Shown: positions 7,371 to 15,603 of the stretch, one piece after another
Numbering within the stretch: the stretch's first letter is position 1
Layout: every line of letters begins with the position of its first letter
Assembly (NCBI RefSeq): GCF_001411805.1
Contig: NZ_CP007212.1
Location: 1,240,001-1,304,000 of the forward strand
Length of the DNA stretch: 64,000 nt
Direction: 5' to 3'
Source of the DNA: Burkholderia plantarii
Lineage (GTDB): Bacteria > Pseudomonadota > Gammaproteobacteria > Burkholderiales > Burkholderiaceae
Position numbers and translations under genes: made by a program
The notes under the pieces: generated by a model
Seen by the model: the letters and a program-made list of their open reading frames with translations, nothing else
Databases searched by the model: none
What the model was told of the DNA's origin: nothing

Positions 7371-8096
7371 TTACTGGTCGGTGAATTCCACGCGGTTGCG
7401 GCCGCCGCGCTTGGCGCGGTAGAGCGCCTCGTCCGCCATGCCGTAGGCGGTGTCGAAGCTGGTGCCGGCCGCGTTGATGCTGACGCCGAAACTGGCGGTG
7501 ATCGGGCGGTCGACGGGCGGTACCACCAGCGAGTCGCTCATCGCGCGCCGCATCCGCTCGGCAAGCAGGGCGGCCTCGTCGGCGTCGCAGGCGGGCAGGA
7601 TCACCGTGAATTCCTCGCCGCCGACGCGCCCGATGAAGCCGCGCTCGCCGACGATGCCGCGCAGGCAGTCGACCACGCCGAGGATCACCGCGTCGCCGGT
7701 GGGATGGCCGAAATCGTCGTTGATGCGCTTGAACTCGTCGATGTCGAGCACCACCATCGCCGCGTTGCTGGTGCGCAGCGTCTTGGCGGTGCGCTCGATC
7801 ACGGCGCTGCGGTTCAGCACGCCGGTCAGCGCGTCGTGCGAGGCGCGGTGCGCCAGCTGGTTGGCGAGCGCCTGCATCTCGCGCTCGGCCCGGTCGCTGC
7901 GGCCGATCAGCCGCCGCGTCTCGCGCATCAGGCGCTCGAAGTGCTCGATGAGCTCCCCCAACGACTGGCGGTACGCCGCGGCGTCGGCATCCGTGGCGCA
8001 ATGGATGGCGCGCGCCCGTTCCAGCGCCGCGCTCTCGGTCTCGAAGAGATCCGGCGCGGCACCCGGATGCACGTTGGGGGAGGACGTCGAAGTCAC
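7371..8096 (-). CDS. siaD: SiaD-type diguanylate cyclase (GGDEF)
   Basis: The 241-residue protein has a charged helical N terminus (residues 15-85) and a C-terminal GGDEF domain: DALTGVLNRSA, DIDEFKRINDDFGH and the active-site loop VGGEEF. GGEEF is an active variant. The RxxD inhibitory site normally five residues before the loop is not present (GERGFIGR). It would make c-di-GMP from two GTP. As the last gene of the four-gene cluster, with SiaC immediately upstream, it matches the P. aeruginosa arrangement in which dephosphorylated SiaC binds and activates SiaD to promote aggregation and biofilm. That function is transferred by homology and synteny. Confidence 0.88.
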   Translation of the reverse strand: MTSTSSPNVHPGAAPDLFETESAALERARAIHCATDADAAAYRQSLGELIEHFERLMRETRRLIGRSDRAEREMQALANQLAHRASHDALTGVLNRSAVIERTAKTLRTSNAAMVVLDIDEFKRINDDFGHPTGDAVILGVVDCLRGIVGERGFIGRVGGEEFTVILPACDADEAALLAERMRRAMSDSLVVPPVDRPITASFGVSINAAGTSFDTAYGMADEALYRAKRGGRNRVEFTDQ

Positions 8097-8105
8097 GGGC
8101 CTTCC

Positions 8106-8492
8106 TTAGTGCGTGACGGGACGGTCGTTGAATTCGATCGCGTCGAAATCGGCCTTCAGTTCCTCGCCGAACTCGGCGATCGTCTCGTCTTCCTCGTCGC
8201 GATACCAGTTCAGCGACACGCGGCTGCCCGATTGGGCGGCCTGGTCGAGCGCGTCGAAGATGCTGAACAGCATCTTGGTGCTGGAGCTGTTGAAGTAGGT
8301 CAGCGCGACGTCGATCGTGATCGCGGCGCCGGTGCTCTCGGCGAGGTACTTGCGCATCGTGTCGATGATCGGCGCGTAGAACGCGGCGGCGTTCTCCGGG
8401 TACGACTCGCCCTTGATCGACAGCCGGTGCTGATCGAAACGGAAGTCGATCTCGGGCGATGTCGTCGTGGCTGCAATAAAAAGATTATCCAT
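8106..8492 (-). CDS. siaC: SiaC-family regulatory phosphoprotein (DUF1987)
   Basis: The 128-residue protein matches DUF1987/SiaC: N-terminal PEIDFRFDQHRLSIKGESYPEN, then ALTYFNSSSTKMLFSIFDAL, where the family carries its phosphorylated Ser/Thr, then a WYRDEEDETIAEFGEEL segment. In P. aeruginosa, SiaB phosphorylates SiaC, SiaA dephosphorylates it, and the unmodified form activates SiaD. It lies 23 bases after siaB and 9 bases before siaD. The exact phospho-residue here is inferred from position. Confidence 0.87.
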   Translation of the reverse strand: MDNLFIAATTTSPEIDFRFDQHRLSIKGESYPENAAAFYAPIIDTMRKYLAESTGAAITIDVALTYFNSSSTKMLFSIFDALDQAAQSGSRVSLNWYRDEEDETIAEFGEELKADFDAIEFNDRPVTH

Positions 8493-8515
8493 GGCTGGTA
8501 TGTGTGTCTTCCTGC

Positions 8516-9079
8516 TCAGATGATGGCCATGAGGCAGAACAGCGTGATTCCGGATTCGCCGGCACGCGGGTGAAAGGCGAACTCGAGCGGCGCGCTCGCA
8601 TCGCGCGCCATCGTCAGAAAGCCGAGGCCGGCGCCCTTGCTGTCCTCCGGGGTCTCGGCGCGCAGCGTTATCTTATACGCTTGCTTGATCTCCTCGACGG
8701 ACATGTTGCGCAGCGGCTCGAGCTTGGCGCGCAGGTTTTCCACCTGGCTGGTCGCCATCGGGTTCACGCACCACATCACGTAATGCTCGCCATTCTGCGA
8801 GATGCAGACCGCGCCCTCGCGCACGTCGCCGCGGCCGCCTTCGCCCGCCTGCAGCGCGTTCGCCGAGTAATGGACGATGTTCTGGGACAGTTCGACGAAC
8901 GAGGAGAACAGCTTGCGGCGGGTCGGACCGGTCACGCCGGCCACTTCCAGCTGCAGCTTCACCACCTCGCTCATGGCCGCCACGATGTTGTGGGAGAAAA
9001 AACCCTTGTGATAGAAGAGCACGTTGCGCCGCTGCGCCAGATCGAAAAACGCGCTGTCTTGATCGAGTAGTTGAAACAT
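8516..9079 (-). CDS. siaB: SiaB-family protein kinase
   Basis: The 187-residue protein belongs to the SiaB (DUF6272) group. It has an HATPase-like fold with the N-box region FVELSQNIVHYSANA and a C-terminal GAGLGFLTMARDA G-box-like motif. It is predicted to phosphorylate SiaC and so keep the diguanylate cyclase off. It sits 12 bases downstream of siaA on the same strand. The family is related to anti-sigma-factor kinases, and the ABC trio parallels partner-switch modules. Confidence 0.85.
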   Translation of the reverse strand: MFQLLDQDSAFFDLAQRRNVLFYHKGFFSHNIVAAMSEVVKLQLEVAGVTGPTRRKLFSSFVELSQNIVHYSANALQAGEGGRGDVREGAVCISQNGEHYVMWCVNPMATSQVENLRAKLEPLRNMSVEEIKQAYKITLRAETPEDSKGAGLGFLTMARDASAPLEFAFHPRAGESGITLFCLMAII

Positions 9080-9091
9080 TCGTGGAATCGA

Positions 9092-10324
9092 TTAGATACG
9101 GGCACAAAAAAACGTGACGTCGTCGCGGCGCGGCTGTCCGCCTTGCCATTGTCCCAGCGTCTGGCGGATATGTTCGCAGATCGCCGAGGGGGATTCCGTG
9201 CGGTGCTGGCGGATCACGTCGAGCGCGCGCCGCCGGCCGAACGAGATGCTGCGCGGCCCGCCGATCTGGTCGGTCAGGCCGTCGGTGCAGATGAACAGCA
9301 GGCTGCCCGCCGCCACCGGCAGCGAGTGCAGGTTCCAGGTGTAGTCCTCGCGGCTGTCCACGTAGCCCACGCCCATCTTGTCCGGCGCGATCGTCCGGAA
9401 CTCCGGGCTGTCGGGCGGCAGGAGGTTCAGCGCGATCCGCGCGCCTGCGAAGTGCAGCACGCTCTGCGCGGCGTCGAACCAGATCACCGCGGCGTCGAGG
9501 CCGTCGTTCGACTGCGCGCGCTCGGCCGAGCTGTTGGCCTGCCCGAGCAGGCTCTTGACGTTGCGGTTGACCGCCGCGAGCAGCGCGGCCGGATCGCGCG
9601 GCCCGAGCTGTTCGAGCTCCTTGGACAGCGATGCCGAGGCCAGCATCGTCATGAACGCGCCCGGCACGCCATGGCCGGTGCAGTCGGCCACCGCGCCGAA
9701 CCAGCCGTGCGGCAGCGCCGAGAAGTGATAGAAGTCGCCGCCCACCACGTCGCGCGGCTCCCAGATCATCGCCGCGTCGTGCAGCCGGGTCGAGAGCGTC
9801 TCGCTGGAGGCGCGCAGCATGGCGCGCTGGATCACGCTCGCGTACTCGATGCTCTGCATGATCTGGCGGTTCTTCTCCGCCTGCATTTCCGCCACCGCGT
9901 TCACCAGTTGCAGGCCGCTGCCGAGGCCCGAGAAGCGGCCGTCGCGCGTCACGATGAAGCCGTCCACCAGGGCCTTCTCGCCGGTCTCGACGGTGCGGAA
10001 CGCCAGTGCCTCGATGCCGACGTCGGCGTCCACCACCAGCGGTTCCTTGTCCATGAACGCGATGCAGCTCTTCTTGTCGTACAGCTCGCGATGGAACGGC
10101 TTGCTCATCTGCGACATGAAGATGTTGCGATTGATCAGCCCGATCGGGCGGCCGTCCTCGAGCACGGCCAGGCTCCCCATCTCGCGATGCGTCGAGAAGA
10201 TTTCCATGACGACGGAGTTGGGATCGCCGGCATCCACGGCCGGGACATCGTGGCCGAGGTCACCGGCGGTGCGCGGATCGCCGGATGTCGACGGGCGGCG
10301 AAATCGCGAGAAAGCTGGATGCAT
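9092..10324 (-). CDS. siaA: SiaA-like PP2C/SpoIIE phosphatase with N-terminal CBS-type region
   Basis: The roughly 410-residue protein has a CBS-pair-like N terminus (about residues 20-150, with GSLAVLEDGRPIGLINR and DGFIVTRDGRFSGLGSG). A short coiled linker (AEMQAEKNRQIMQSIEYASV) leads to a SpoIIE/PP2C phosphatase domain with metal-site motifs RDVVGGDFY and DCTGHGVPGAFMTM, plus a late LFICTDGLTD. It should dephosphorylate SiaC. P. aeruginosa SiaA is a membrane protein with a HAMP region; here no membrane helix is seen, so the input is probably a cytoplasmic ligand sensed by the CBS region. The start is uncertain: ATG at 10324 is used, with GTG at 10354 as alternative. Confidence 0.85.
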   Translation of the reverse strand: MHPAFSRFRRPSTSGDPRTAGDLGHDVPAVDAGDPNSVVMEIFSTHREMGSLAVLEDGRPIGLINRNIFMSQMSKPFHRELYDKKSCIAFMDKEPLVVDADVGIEALAFRTVETGEKALVDGFIVTRDGRFSGLGSGLQLVNAVAEMQAEKNRQIMQSIEYASVIQRAMLRASSETLSTRLHDAAMIWEPRDVVGGDFYHFSALPHGWFGAVADCTGHGVPGAFMTMLASASLSKELEQLGPRDPAALLAAVNRNVKSLLGQANSSAERAQSNDGLDAAVIWFDAAQSVLHFAGARIALNLLPPDSPEFRTIAPDKMGVGYVDSREDYTWNLHSLPVAAGSLLFICTDGLTDQIGGPRSISFGRRRALDVIRQHRTESPSAICEHIRQTLGQWQGGQPRRDDVTFFCARI

Positions 10325-10925
10325 GGCGACGCGAGCCGGTAGGTGAAGAAACACCGGACGCTAACGGGTCTACATGTAACTTATGTGACAAGCGCGGATG
10401 CGCCGGCTCCGTTTCGATCACAGTCCGACGCGGGACCACGGGCAAACGTTTTAATGCTTGCCCGCGTCGAGGCGCCCGGGCTGCGTGCGGCTCGCGACGC
10501 GTGGCGTGCGGCTACCGTTCGGACCGGCTCGCGCGAGGTGTTCGCGCTTTCGTCATGAGAATGCGACGGCGCGCGCGGCGCGATCTGCTCGGGCAGGGAA
10601 GCGCGGTGCCCGCGATCGCCGGGCGGGACCAGCGGCGCGTGCCGCCGCGCGATGCGATGCGGCCGGTCTGCCGCGCCGGCGAGGCGCGACGACGCGACTC
10701 GAGATGCACCGCGAATTGGTTGGGTATCCGAAGCATTGAAATTTTTTGTCGACGGGCGGGCGTGGCGTGCTTGCCTCGGAGGTGGCGAGCATGCGGCCGG
10801 TCGCGCACGAGGTCCGGAGCGGGTTCGCGACGCGTCCGGGGGCGGGCGTGGCCATCGTATGACCTGAAAACGAGGCGCGCGCGACGTGAAAGCGTCACGC
10901 CGATGTGCCGGGGCCGGCCGGCGCG
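10325..10925. other. 600-bp intergenic region upstream of siaA
   Basis: I see no convincing gene here. Overlapping frames in all six readings translate to Arg/Ala-rich sequence without recognisable motifs. It presumably holds the siaABCD promoter near 10370-10460, where the sequence is locally less GC-rich (ATGTAACTTATGTGAC and TTTTAATGCTTG), but no clear -35/-10 pair could be assigned. Confidence 0.45.
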
Positions 10926-11285
10926 TCAGCCGTCGCTGCCGCGCGGGTTGCGCGACGCGCCGGCGCCGGTGCGCGACAGCCAGCCGGTCTCGCCGCGCAA
11001 GGGGCGGAAGACGGTGGCGTGGTCGTAGCCGCGACGATGCTCGTAGAGCCAATAGTGGCAGGCGGCGACATGCGACGCGAACGGCTCGCCGCGCGCCTTC
11101 AGCACGCGCAGCCAGTTCACGACCATATGGGGGGCGGGCGCCGCCGCGCCGCCCTCCCAGAGACGGCGCACGAGGTAAGTGTCGACCGCGTCCGGGGTAC
11201 CTGTCATCAGAATGTCAGGACACGCATCGAGATCCGCTCTCATTGGTGCTCTCATGGATTGACGCCGTGGCAGTGTAAAAGTCAT
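10926..11285 (-). CDS. hypothetical protein
   Basis: I do not recognise this protein of up to 119 residues. The central part (DAVDTYLVRRLWEGGAAAPAPHMVVNWL.. and HVAACHYWLYEHRRGYDHATVFRPL) has a natural composition, with clustered aromatic and Cys/His residues unlike shadow frames, so I regard it as probably coding. There is no signal peptide or membrane helix. Starts at 11285 (MTFTLPRRQS), 11252 and 11240 are possible. The gene is leftward, divergent from the methyltransferase gene. No function is proposed. Confidence 0.5.
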   Translation of the reverse strand: MTFTLPRRQSMRAPMRADLDACPDILMTGTPDAVDTYLVRRLWEGGAAAPAPHMVVNWLRVLKARGEPFASHVAACHYWLYEHRRGYDHATVFRPLRGETGWLSRTGAGASRNPRGSDG

Positions 11286-11562
11286 GGGCGACGATTTCAA
11301 CCTCGACGCCCGTCGAAGTGCGGCCGGCAAGCGGGCGGCGCCCGCCCGGCGTGGGTTTTCGGGCAGGCACGCGGGGCGGGCGCCCGCCGGCCGCGGCCGG
11401 GCTTGCATTTCGTCTGATGAAATCGGAAGGCGTTGTGAAAGGTCGGGCGGCAGTGGCGCGCGGCAGCCGTCATTCTGCTTTTCGCGTCGGAGCGGTACTG
11501 TATCGGACTTTGCCGGCCGCCGAGGCCGGCCCCTTTGGCGACAGACACGGGAATCAAGACAG

Positions 11563-13092
11563 ATGAACGAGCGGCAAACCGGCGAGGTGGACGAGATCCC
11601 CTACACGTTCGGCTATTGCGACGAACTCGATCCGCAGCGGCTCGCGCTGCCGCTGCTGCGGGCGGGCTTCGCGGCGCCGGCCGTGCAGGCCGCCTGCGAG
11701 CTCGGCTTCGGGTACGGCGTGAGCGTGAACATCCACGCGGCCGGCTCCGGCACGAGCTGGCACGGCACCGATTTCAACGCGGCCCACGCCGGTTTCGCGC
11801 AGGCGCTCGCGCGCGAGGCCGGATCGCGCGCCGCGCTGTCCGGCGAACGGTTCGCCGAGTTCTGCCGGCGCGAGGATCTGCCCGATTTCGATTTCATCGG
11901 CATGCACGGCATCTGGAGCTGGGTGTCCGACGAGAACCGCGCGCTGATCGCCGGGTTCCTGCACCGCAAGCTCAAGCCCGGCGGCGTGCTCTACCTGAGC
12001 TACAACGCGCAGCCCGGCTGGGCCGCGATGCTGCCCGTGCGCGAGCTGATGATGGGGCACTTCCAGGCCGGCGCGGCGGCGTCGGGCGCGCACGGCGGGA
12101 GCAGCGAGGCGCGCACGCGGCAGGCCGTGAAGGCGGCGGTCGGGTTCGCGCGCGAGGTCTTCGCGGCGCGGCCCGGCTACGCGGTGGCCAACCCGGCGCT
12201 GACCGAACGCGTCGAGGCGCTGGCCCGCGAGGACACGCAATACCTCGCGCACGAATATTTCAATCGCGACTGGCAGGCCCTGTCGTTCCGGCAGGTGGCG
12301 GCGTCGCTGGCCGGGGCGGGCCTCGTCTACGCCGGCTCGGCCGACTATCGCGACCATTTCGACGAGCTCAACCTCGACGCGGCGCAGCGCGCGCTGCTGG
12401 CGGGCATCGCCGACCCGGTGCAGCGCGAGACCGTGCGCGACGTCTGCATGAACCGTTCGCTGCGCCGCGATTACTGGATCAAGGCGCCGCGCCGGCTCGA
12501 TGCCGCCGGACGCGACGCCGCGTTGCGCCTGCAGCGGGTGGTGCTGGCGCTGCCGCGCGCGGCCGTGGCGCTGAAGGTGCGCGGCGCGCTCGGCGAGGCG
12601 GTGCTGCCCGAGGCGCTGTACGGGCCGATCCTCGATGCGCTGGCGGACCATCGGCCCGCCACGCTCGGCGAGCTCGAGCAGCGCGTTCGCGAGCGAGGCG
12701 TCACGCTGGCGCAACTGGCCGGGGCCGTGATGCTGCTGGTCGGCACCGGCGCGCTGCTCAACGCGCGGGACGAGGCGCCAAGCGACGCGGCGCGGCCGGG
12801 CGCGGGCCGCCTGAACGCGGCGATCTGCGAGCAGGCACTCGATCGCGACGCGGTGCAGTTCCTGGCGAGCCCGGTGTCGGGTTCGGGGATCCGCGTGCCG
12901 CGCGTGGCGCAACTGTTCCTGTTGGCGCGGCGGCGCGCAATGGCGGGGCCGCGCGAGTGGGGCGAGTTCGCGGCGGCCACGATGGCGGCAGGGGAGCCGG
13001 TCGAGGAGGGGGTGCTGGCCGAGCGCATCGCGCAGGCGGAACGATTCGCGCGGGTTCATTTGCCGGTGTTGCTGGCGTTGGGGATCGGGTGA
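11563..13092 (+). CDS. class I SAM-dependent methyltransferase with methyltransferase regulatory domain
   Basis: The 509-residue protein has an N-terminal Rossmann methyltransferase domain: YPYTFGY-like start, ELGFGYGVSVNIHAA as the SAM-binding glycine motif (about residues 45-60), DFIGMHGIWSWV and LKPGGVLYLSYNAQPGW. A regulatory domain of the PKMT/PF10119 type (about 215-300, HEYFNRDWQALSFRQVA) is followed by a helical C terminus. The family includes protein-lysine methyltransferases of outer-membrane proteins in Rickettsia; the substrate here is unknown. The ATG at 11563 begins directly before the conserved YTFGYCDELDPQRL block. The next gene, on the same strand 295 bases away, is the repeat-containing secreted/membrane protein, a conceivable but unproven substrate. 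Confidence 0.82.
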   Translation: MNERQTGEVDEIPYTFGYCDELDPQRLALPLLRAGFAAPAVQAACELGFGYGVSVNIHAAGSGTSWHGTDFNAAHAGFAQALAREAGSRAALSGERFAEFCRREDLPDFDFIGMHGIWSWVSDENRALIAGFLHRKLKPGGVLYLSYNAQPGWAAMLPVRELMMGHFQAGAAASGAHGGSSEARTRQAVKAAVGFAREVFAARPGYAVANPALTERVEALAREDTQYLAHEYFNRDWQALSFRQVAASLAGAGLVYAGSADYRDHFDELNLDAAQRALLAGIADPVQRETVRDVCMNRSLRRDYWIKAPRRLDAAGRDAALRLQRVVLALPRAAVALKVRGALGEAVLPEALYGPILDALADHRPATLGELEQRVRERGVTLAQLAGAVMLLVGTGALLNARDEAPSDAARPGAGRLNAAICEQALDRDAVQFLASPVSGSGIRVPRVAQLFLLARRRAMAGPREWGEFAAATMAAGEPVEEGVLAERIAQAERFARVHLPVLLALGIG

Positions 13093-13387
13093 GATGGGGG
13101 GCGTTCGCGCCGCCTGAGGTCGTCGAGCAACCATCGCCGGGGCGGTGCAATGAACCTTGGGCCGACCGGGCGCCATGGCGGACGGGGCGATCGGCTCGAA
13201 AGCCGTCGCGGCATGCGGCGGCAGGGTGGAAATTCACCCGGGTGGGCGGGTGGCGGGGCGGAAAACTGCCCGGCCGCCGCCACGGCCTGCCGGCTGGAAC
13301 GCGTGCCGGCGGGGTTTGATCGGCGCATTCGTGGTGGCGCGGAGTTTGCTGATGGAGAACGCATGTGCTTGATGTCCCGGGAGCTCC

Positions 13388-14602
13388 ATGCATTTGCCAT
13401 CCAATTCGCCCCGGCCGACCGGTCAGGGAACCCCGCCGCCGCCCTCGGCGGCTACGTCCAATACCGGGCGCGGGGAGTCCGTCCACGAGAGTCTGCTGCC
13501 ACCTCCGGTGTCGCCGAATGCCGGACGGCATGCCGCGAGCGACGCGTCGTTACCGGCATCGCCGCTGGTGGTGCCGGCGAGCCCGCGACAGCAGGGCGGC
13601 TCGGCACTCTCGCCGCTGATGCACGACCCCGATGCGGCGGCGGCGGCACCGCATCAATCCCCGCTCGAACGCCGGCAATCGGTCAGCAATGTGCCGGGGC
13701 CGCGCGCACCGGGCGGCTCGGCACTCTCACCGCTGATACACGATCTCGAAGCGGCAGCCGCTGCTCCCCATCAATCCCCGGCCGAGCGCCGGCAGTCGGT
13801 CGGCAACGTTCCGGGGCCGCATGGCGGGGAGGCGGTGATCGACCTTTCGGGCTCGCTCTCGGTGCCGATGCTGGGCGGACAGCCGCCTGCGCCGTCCTCC
13901 TGGACGACGGCTGTCAAGAACCGGTGGGAGCAAGCGAGCAAATGGGCACCGGCCGTCGATTTCGTGGCGGCGGGAGCGTCGCTTGCCACGAGCCTGGTGG
14001 GAGGGCTGACGTCGAGCACCGTGGGAGCGCAGGTGGCCGGCGCGAGCAGCGGGGCGCTATGGGCGCTTGGCGCCGGCATGGCGGAAGGCGGCAATACCCT
14101 GCCTGACAGCCCGCCGGTGACGCACCCGAGGCTTGCCCAGGCGGTGGCAAGCGCCTCCAATGCACTGAATGCCAGCGCCGGCGTATTGGGCGCCGCCGCC
14201 GCGCTCACTTCGGGCAGCAACCAGTCCGATCTGGGCTACGCGTCGGCGGCGGCGTGGGGCGCGAGCGCCGTGACCTCCGGCATGAACGCGCTTCTCGACA
14301 ATTCCCGTAATCGCGCTTCCCGCTTGCTGCAGGCGGGAAGCGCGATGGCGAATGCCTTTGCCACCGGCATGTCGGTGGCTTCGGTGGACGCATCCGCCAA
14401 GCACGATACGGTGAATGCCATGTGGTACGGGAACGCGTCCGCGGTGGCCTGGGCGGCGGGAGCGGTCATGTCGGCCGGGTCGGCCTACGCGGCGAAGCGG
14501 GCATCGACCAACCCGGCTACCCGGGAGGCGTCCCAGGACACGGCATTGCGTGACGACGACGCTTCACGCTCGTATGGCGCGGTCCAGATCCAGACGCCCT
14601 AG
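13388..14602 (+). CDS. repeat-containing putative secreted/membrane protein, unknown function
   Basis: This 404-residue protein is not recognised. Its N-terminal ~150 residues are Pro/Ser/Ala-rich and probably disordered, with two nearly identical 39-residue repeats (about 69-147; each with GGSALSPL, APHQSP and ERRQSV). The C-terminal half (about 175-370) is a run of Ala/Gly/Ser-rich hydrophobic stretches without charges, able to insert in membranes (for example VDFVAAGASLATSLVGGL and AVAWAAGAVMSAGSAY). There is no Sec signal. This layout, disordered Ser/Pro-rich N terminus plus membrane-active C terminus, is seen in type III effectors of plant-associated bacteria. However, no perfect TTCG-N16-TTCG box was found upstream. 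A GGGAG Shine-Dalgarno precedes the ATG. Confidence 0.6.
   Translation: MHLPSNSPRPTGQGTPPPPSAATSNTGRGESVHESLLPPPVSPNAGRHAASDASLPASPLVVPASPRQQGGSALSPLMHDPDAAAAAPHQSPLERRQSVSNVPGPRAPGGSALSPLIHDLEAAAAAPHQSPAERRQSVGNVPGPHGGEAVIDLSGSLSVPMLGGQPPAPSSWTTAVKNRWEQASKWAPAVDFVAAGASLATSLVGGLTSSTVGAQVAGASSGALWALGAGMAEGGNTLPDSPPVTHPRLAQAVASASNALNASAGVLGAAAALTSGSNQSDLGYASAAAWGASAVTSGMNALLDNSRNRASRLLQAGSAMANAFATGMSVASVDASAKHDTVNAMWYGNASAVAWAAGAVMSAGSAYAAKRASTNPATREASQDTALRDDDASRSYGAVQIQTP
13594..13827. repeat. two 117-bp tandem repeats inside the secreted-protein gene
   Basis: The copies 13594-13710 and 13711-13827 both begin GGGCGGCTCGGCACTCTC and remain highly similar over 117 bp (39 codons), differing by scattered substitutions. 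The duplication is in frame and encodes repeated Ser/Pro/Arg-rich modules ending in VPGP. It looks like a recent segmental duplication within the gene. Confidence 0.85.
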
Positions 14603-14702
14603 CAGGCCGCCGGCTCGTCGGCATCGCGCTTCGCGCGCGAATCGCCGAGCACCAGCATCCCGACGGCGCGTCCATTTCATCGACAGGCGCGCCGCCGCCG
14701 GC

Positions 14703-15452
14703 TCAGCTGGAAGGCGTGGGTCGTCGTACCCGGCTGGCCGGCTTCGCGGCCGGCCGGGCGGCCGGCTCGACGGCCACCGCCTCGGCCCGCTTGCCCGCGG
14801 CTTTCGCGGCCGTTTTCCGCGCCGCCGCCGGCCGCGCGGCTTGCCCGTCCTTGCCGCCCTGTCCGCGCGTGGCGCCGCCTCGGCCCTTGCCTGCCGCCGG
14901 CTCCGGCAGCACCCGTCGCCGGGCGATCGCGAGAATCTCCCTGGCGAGCTTGCGGTCCTCGACGAGCCGCGACAGCGCCACCGCGCCCTGCAGCGCGAAG
15001 AGTGCGAAGATCGCGTCCTCGCGCGCGGTGGGACTGCCGCCGTTCTCCCGCGTGCCGAGTTCGATCAGGCGCTCCAGCCCCTGCGCCACACCGTGCCGCG
15101 TCTGCGTGTCGGCACGCGCCAGGTCGCTGCCGAGCTGGATCACCGGGCACCCGCCCAGCACGCCGTCGCGATACTCGGGCAGCAGGTAGCGCTCCATGTG
15201 CTTCTGCAACTGCCCGGCCTCGGCGGCGGTCTGCGCTGCCTCGACGAACACGTCCATGCTCAGCGCGGCCGCCTCGGTCACCAGTGCTTCCTTCGATTCG
15301 AAATGGCGATAGAACGCGCCGTGCGTGAGGCCGGCCGCGGCCATGACCTCGGCCACGCCGGTGCCGTCGATGCCCTTGGCCCGGATCGCGTGGGACGCGA
15401 TCTCGACGATCCGCCGGCGGGTGGCCGCCGTTTCCGCTTTCGATTTCTTCAT
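14703..15452 (-). CDS. TetR-family regulator with Lys/Ala-rich C-terminal tail
   Basis: The N terminus has the TetR helix-turn-helix (residues 10-55: RRRIVEIASHAIRAKGI, AEVMAAAGLTHGAFYRHFES). The AefR/YxaF-like ligand domain follows to about residue 185, including YRDGVLGGCPVIQLGSDLA. The remaining ~60 residues are Lys/Arg/Ala/Pro-rich (ARKTAAKAAGKR, RPAAKPASRVRRP), resembling histone-H1-like DNA-binding tails. The total of 249 residues is longer than the usual ~190-200. The start at 15452 has an AAGGGGAA Shine-Dalgarno. An inverted repeat 75-102 bases upstream may be its operator. The DMT transporter gene lies upstream on the same strand and could be co-controlled. Confidence 0.87.
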   Translation of the reverse strand: MKKSKAETAATRRRIVEIASHAIRAKGIDGTGVAEVMAAAGLTHGAFYRHFESKEALVTEAAALSMDVFVEAAQTAAEAGQLQKHMERYLLPEYRDGVLGGCPVIQLGSDLARADTQTRHGVAQGLERLIELGTRENGGSPTAREDAIFALFALQGAVALSRLVEDRKLAREILAIARRRVLPEPAAGKGRGGATRGQGGKDGQAARPAAARKTAAKAAGKRAEAVAVEPAARPAAKPASRVRRPTPSS

Positions 15453-15526
15453 TGAGGTTCCCCTTCCGGAACCGGGCGCCACATGCCGCGCGCCCGGAAT
15501 CCATACAGATCACCGCATGGTAGCAG

Positions 15527-15554
15527 TTTTTAGCTGACGTGATTTATCTAAAAA
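15527..15554. promoter_or_regulatory. inverted repeat upstream of the tetR gene
   Basis: TTTTTAG (15527-15533) and CTAAAAA (15548-15554) are exact reverse complements separated by 14 bases. They lie in an AT-rich patch between the DMT gene end and the tetR start. The spacing suits a TetR dimer operator. It could instead be part of the transporter gene's transcript end, since both genes run leftward. Confidence 0.4.
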
Positions 15555-15603
15555 GGGGGTGGCGAGGGCCACCGTGGAAGGGGGCGAGTGGCCCGCCGCT
15601 CGG

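Noticed and set aside
13081..13387. hrp_II box upstream of the repeat-containing secreted-protein gene
   Set aside because: TTCG motifs are present (near 13102 and 13328), but none has a second TTCG at a spacing of 16.
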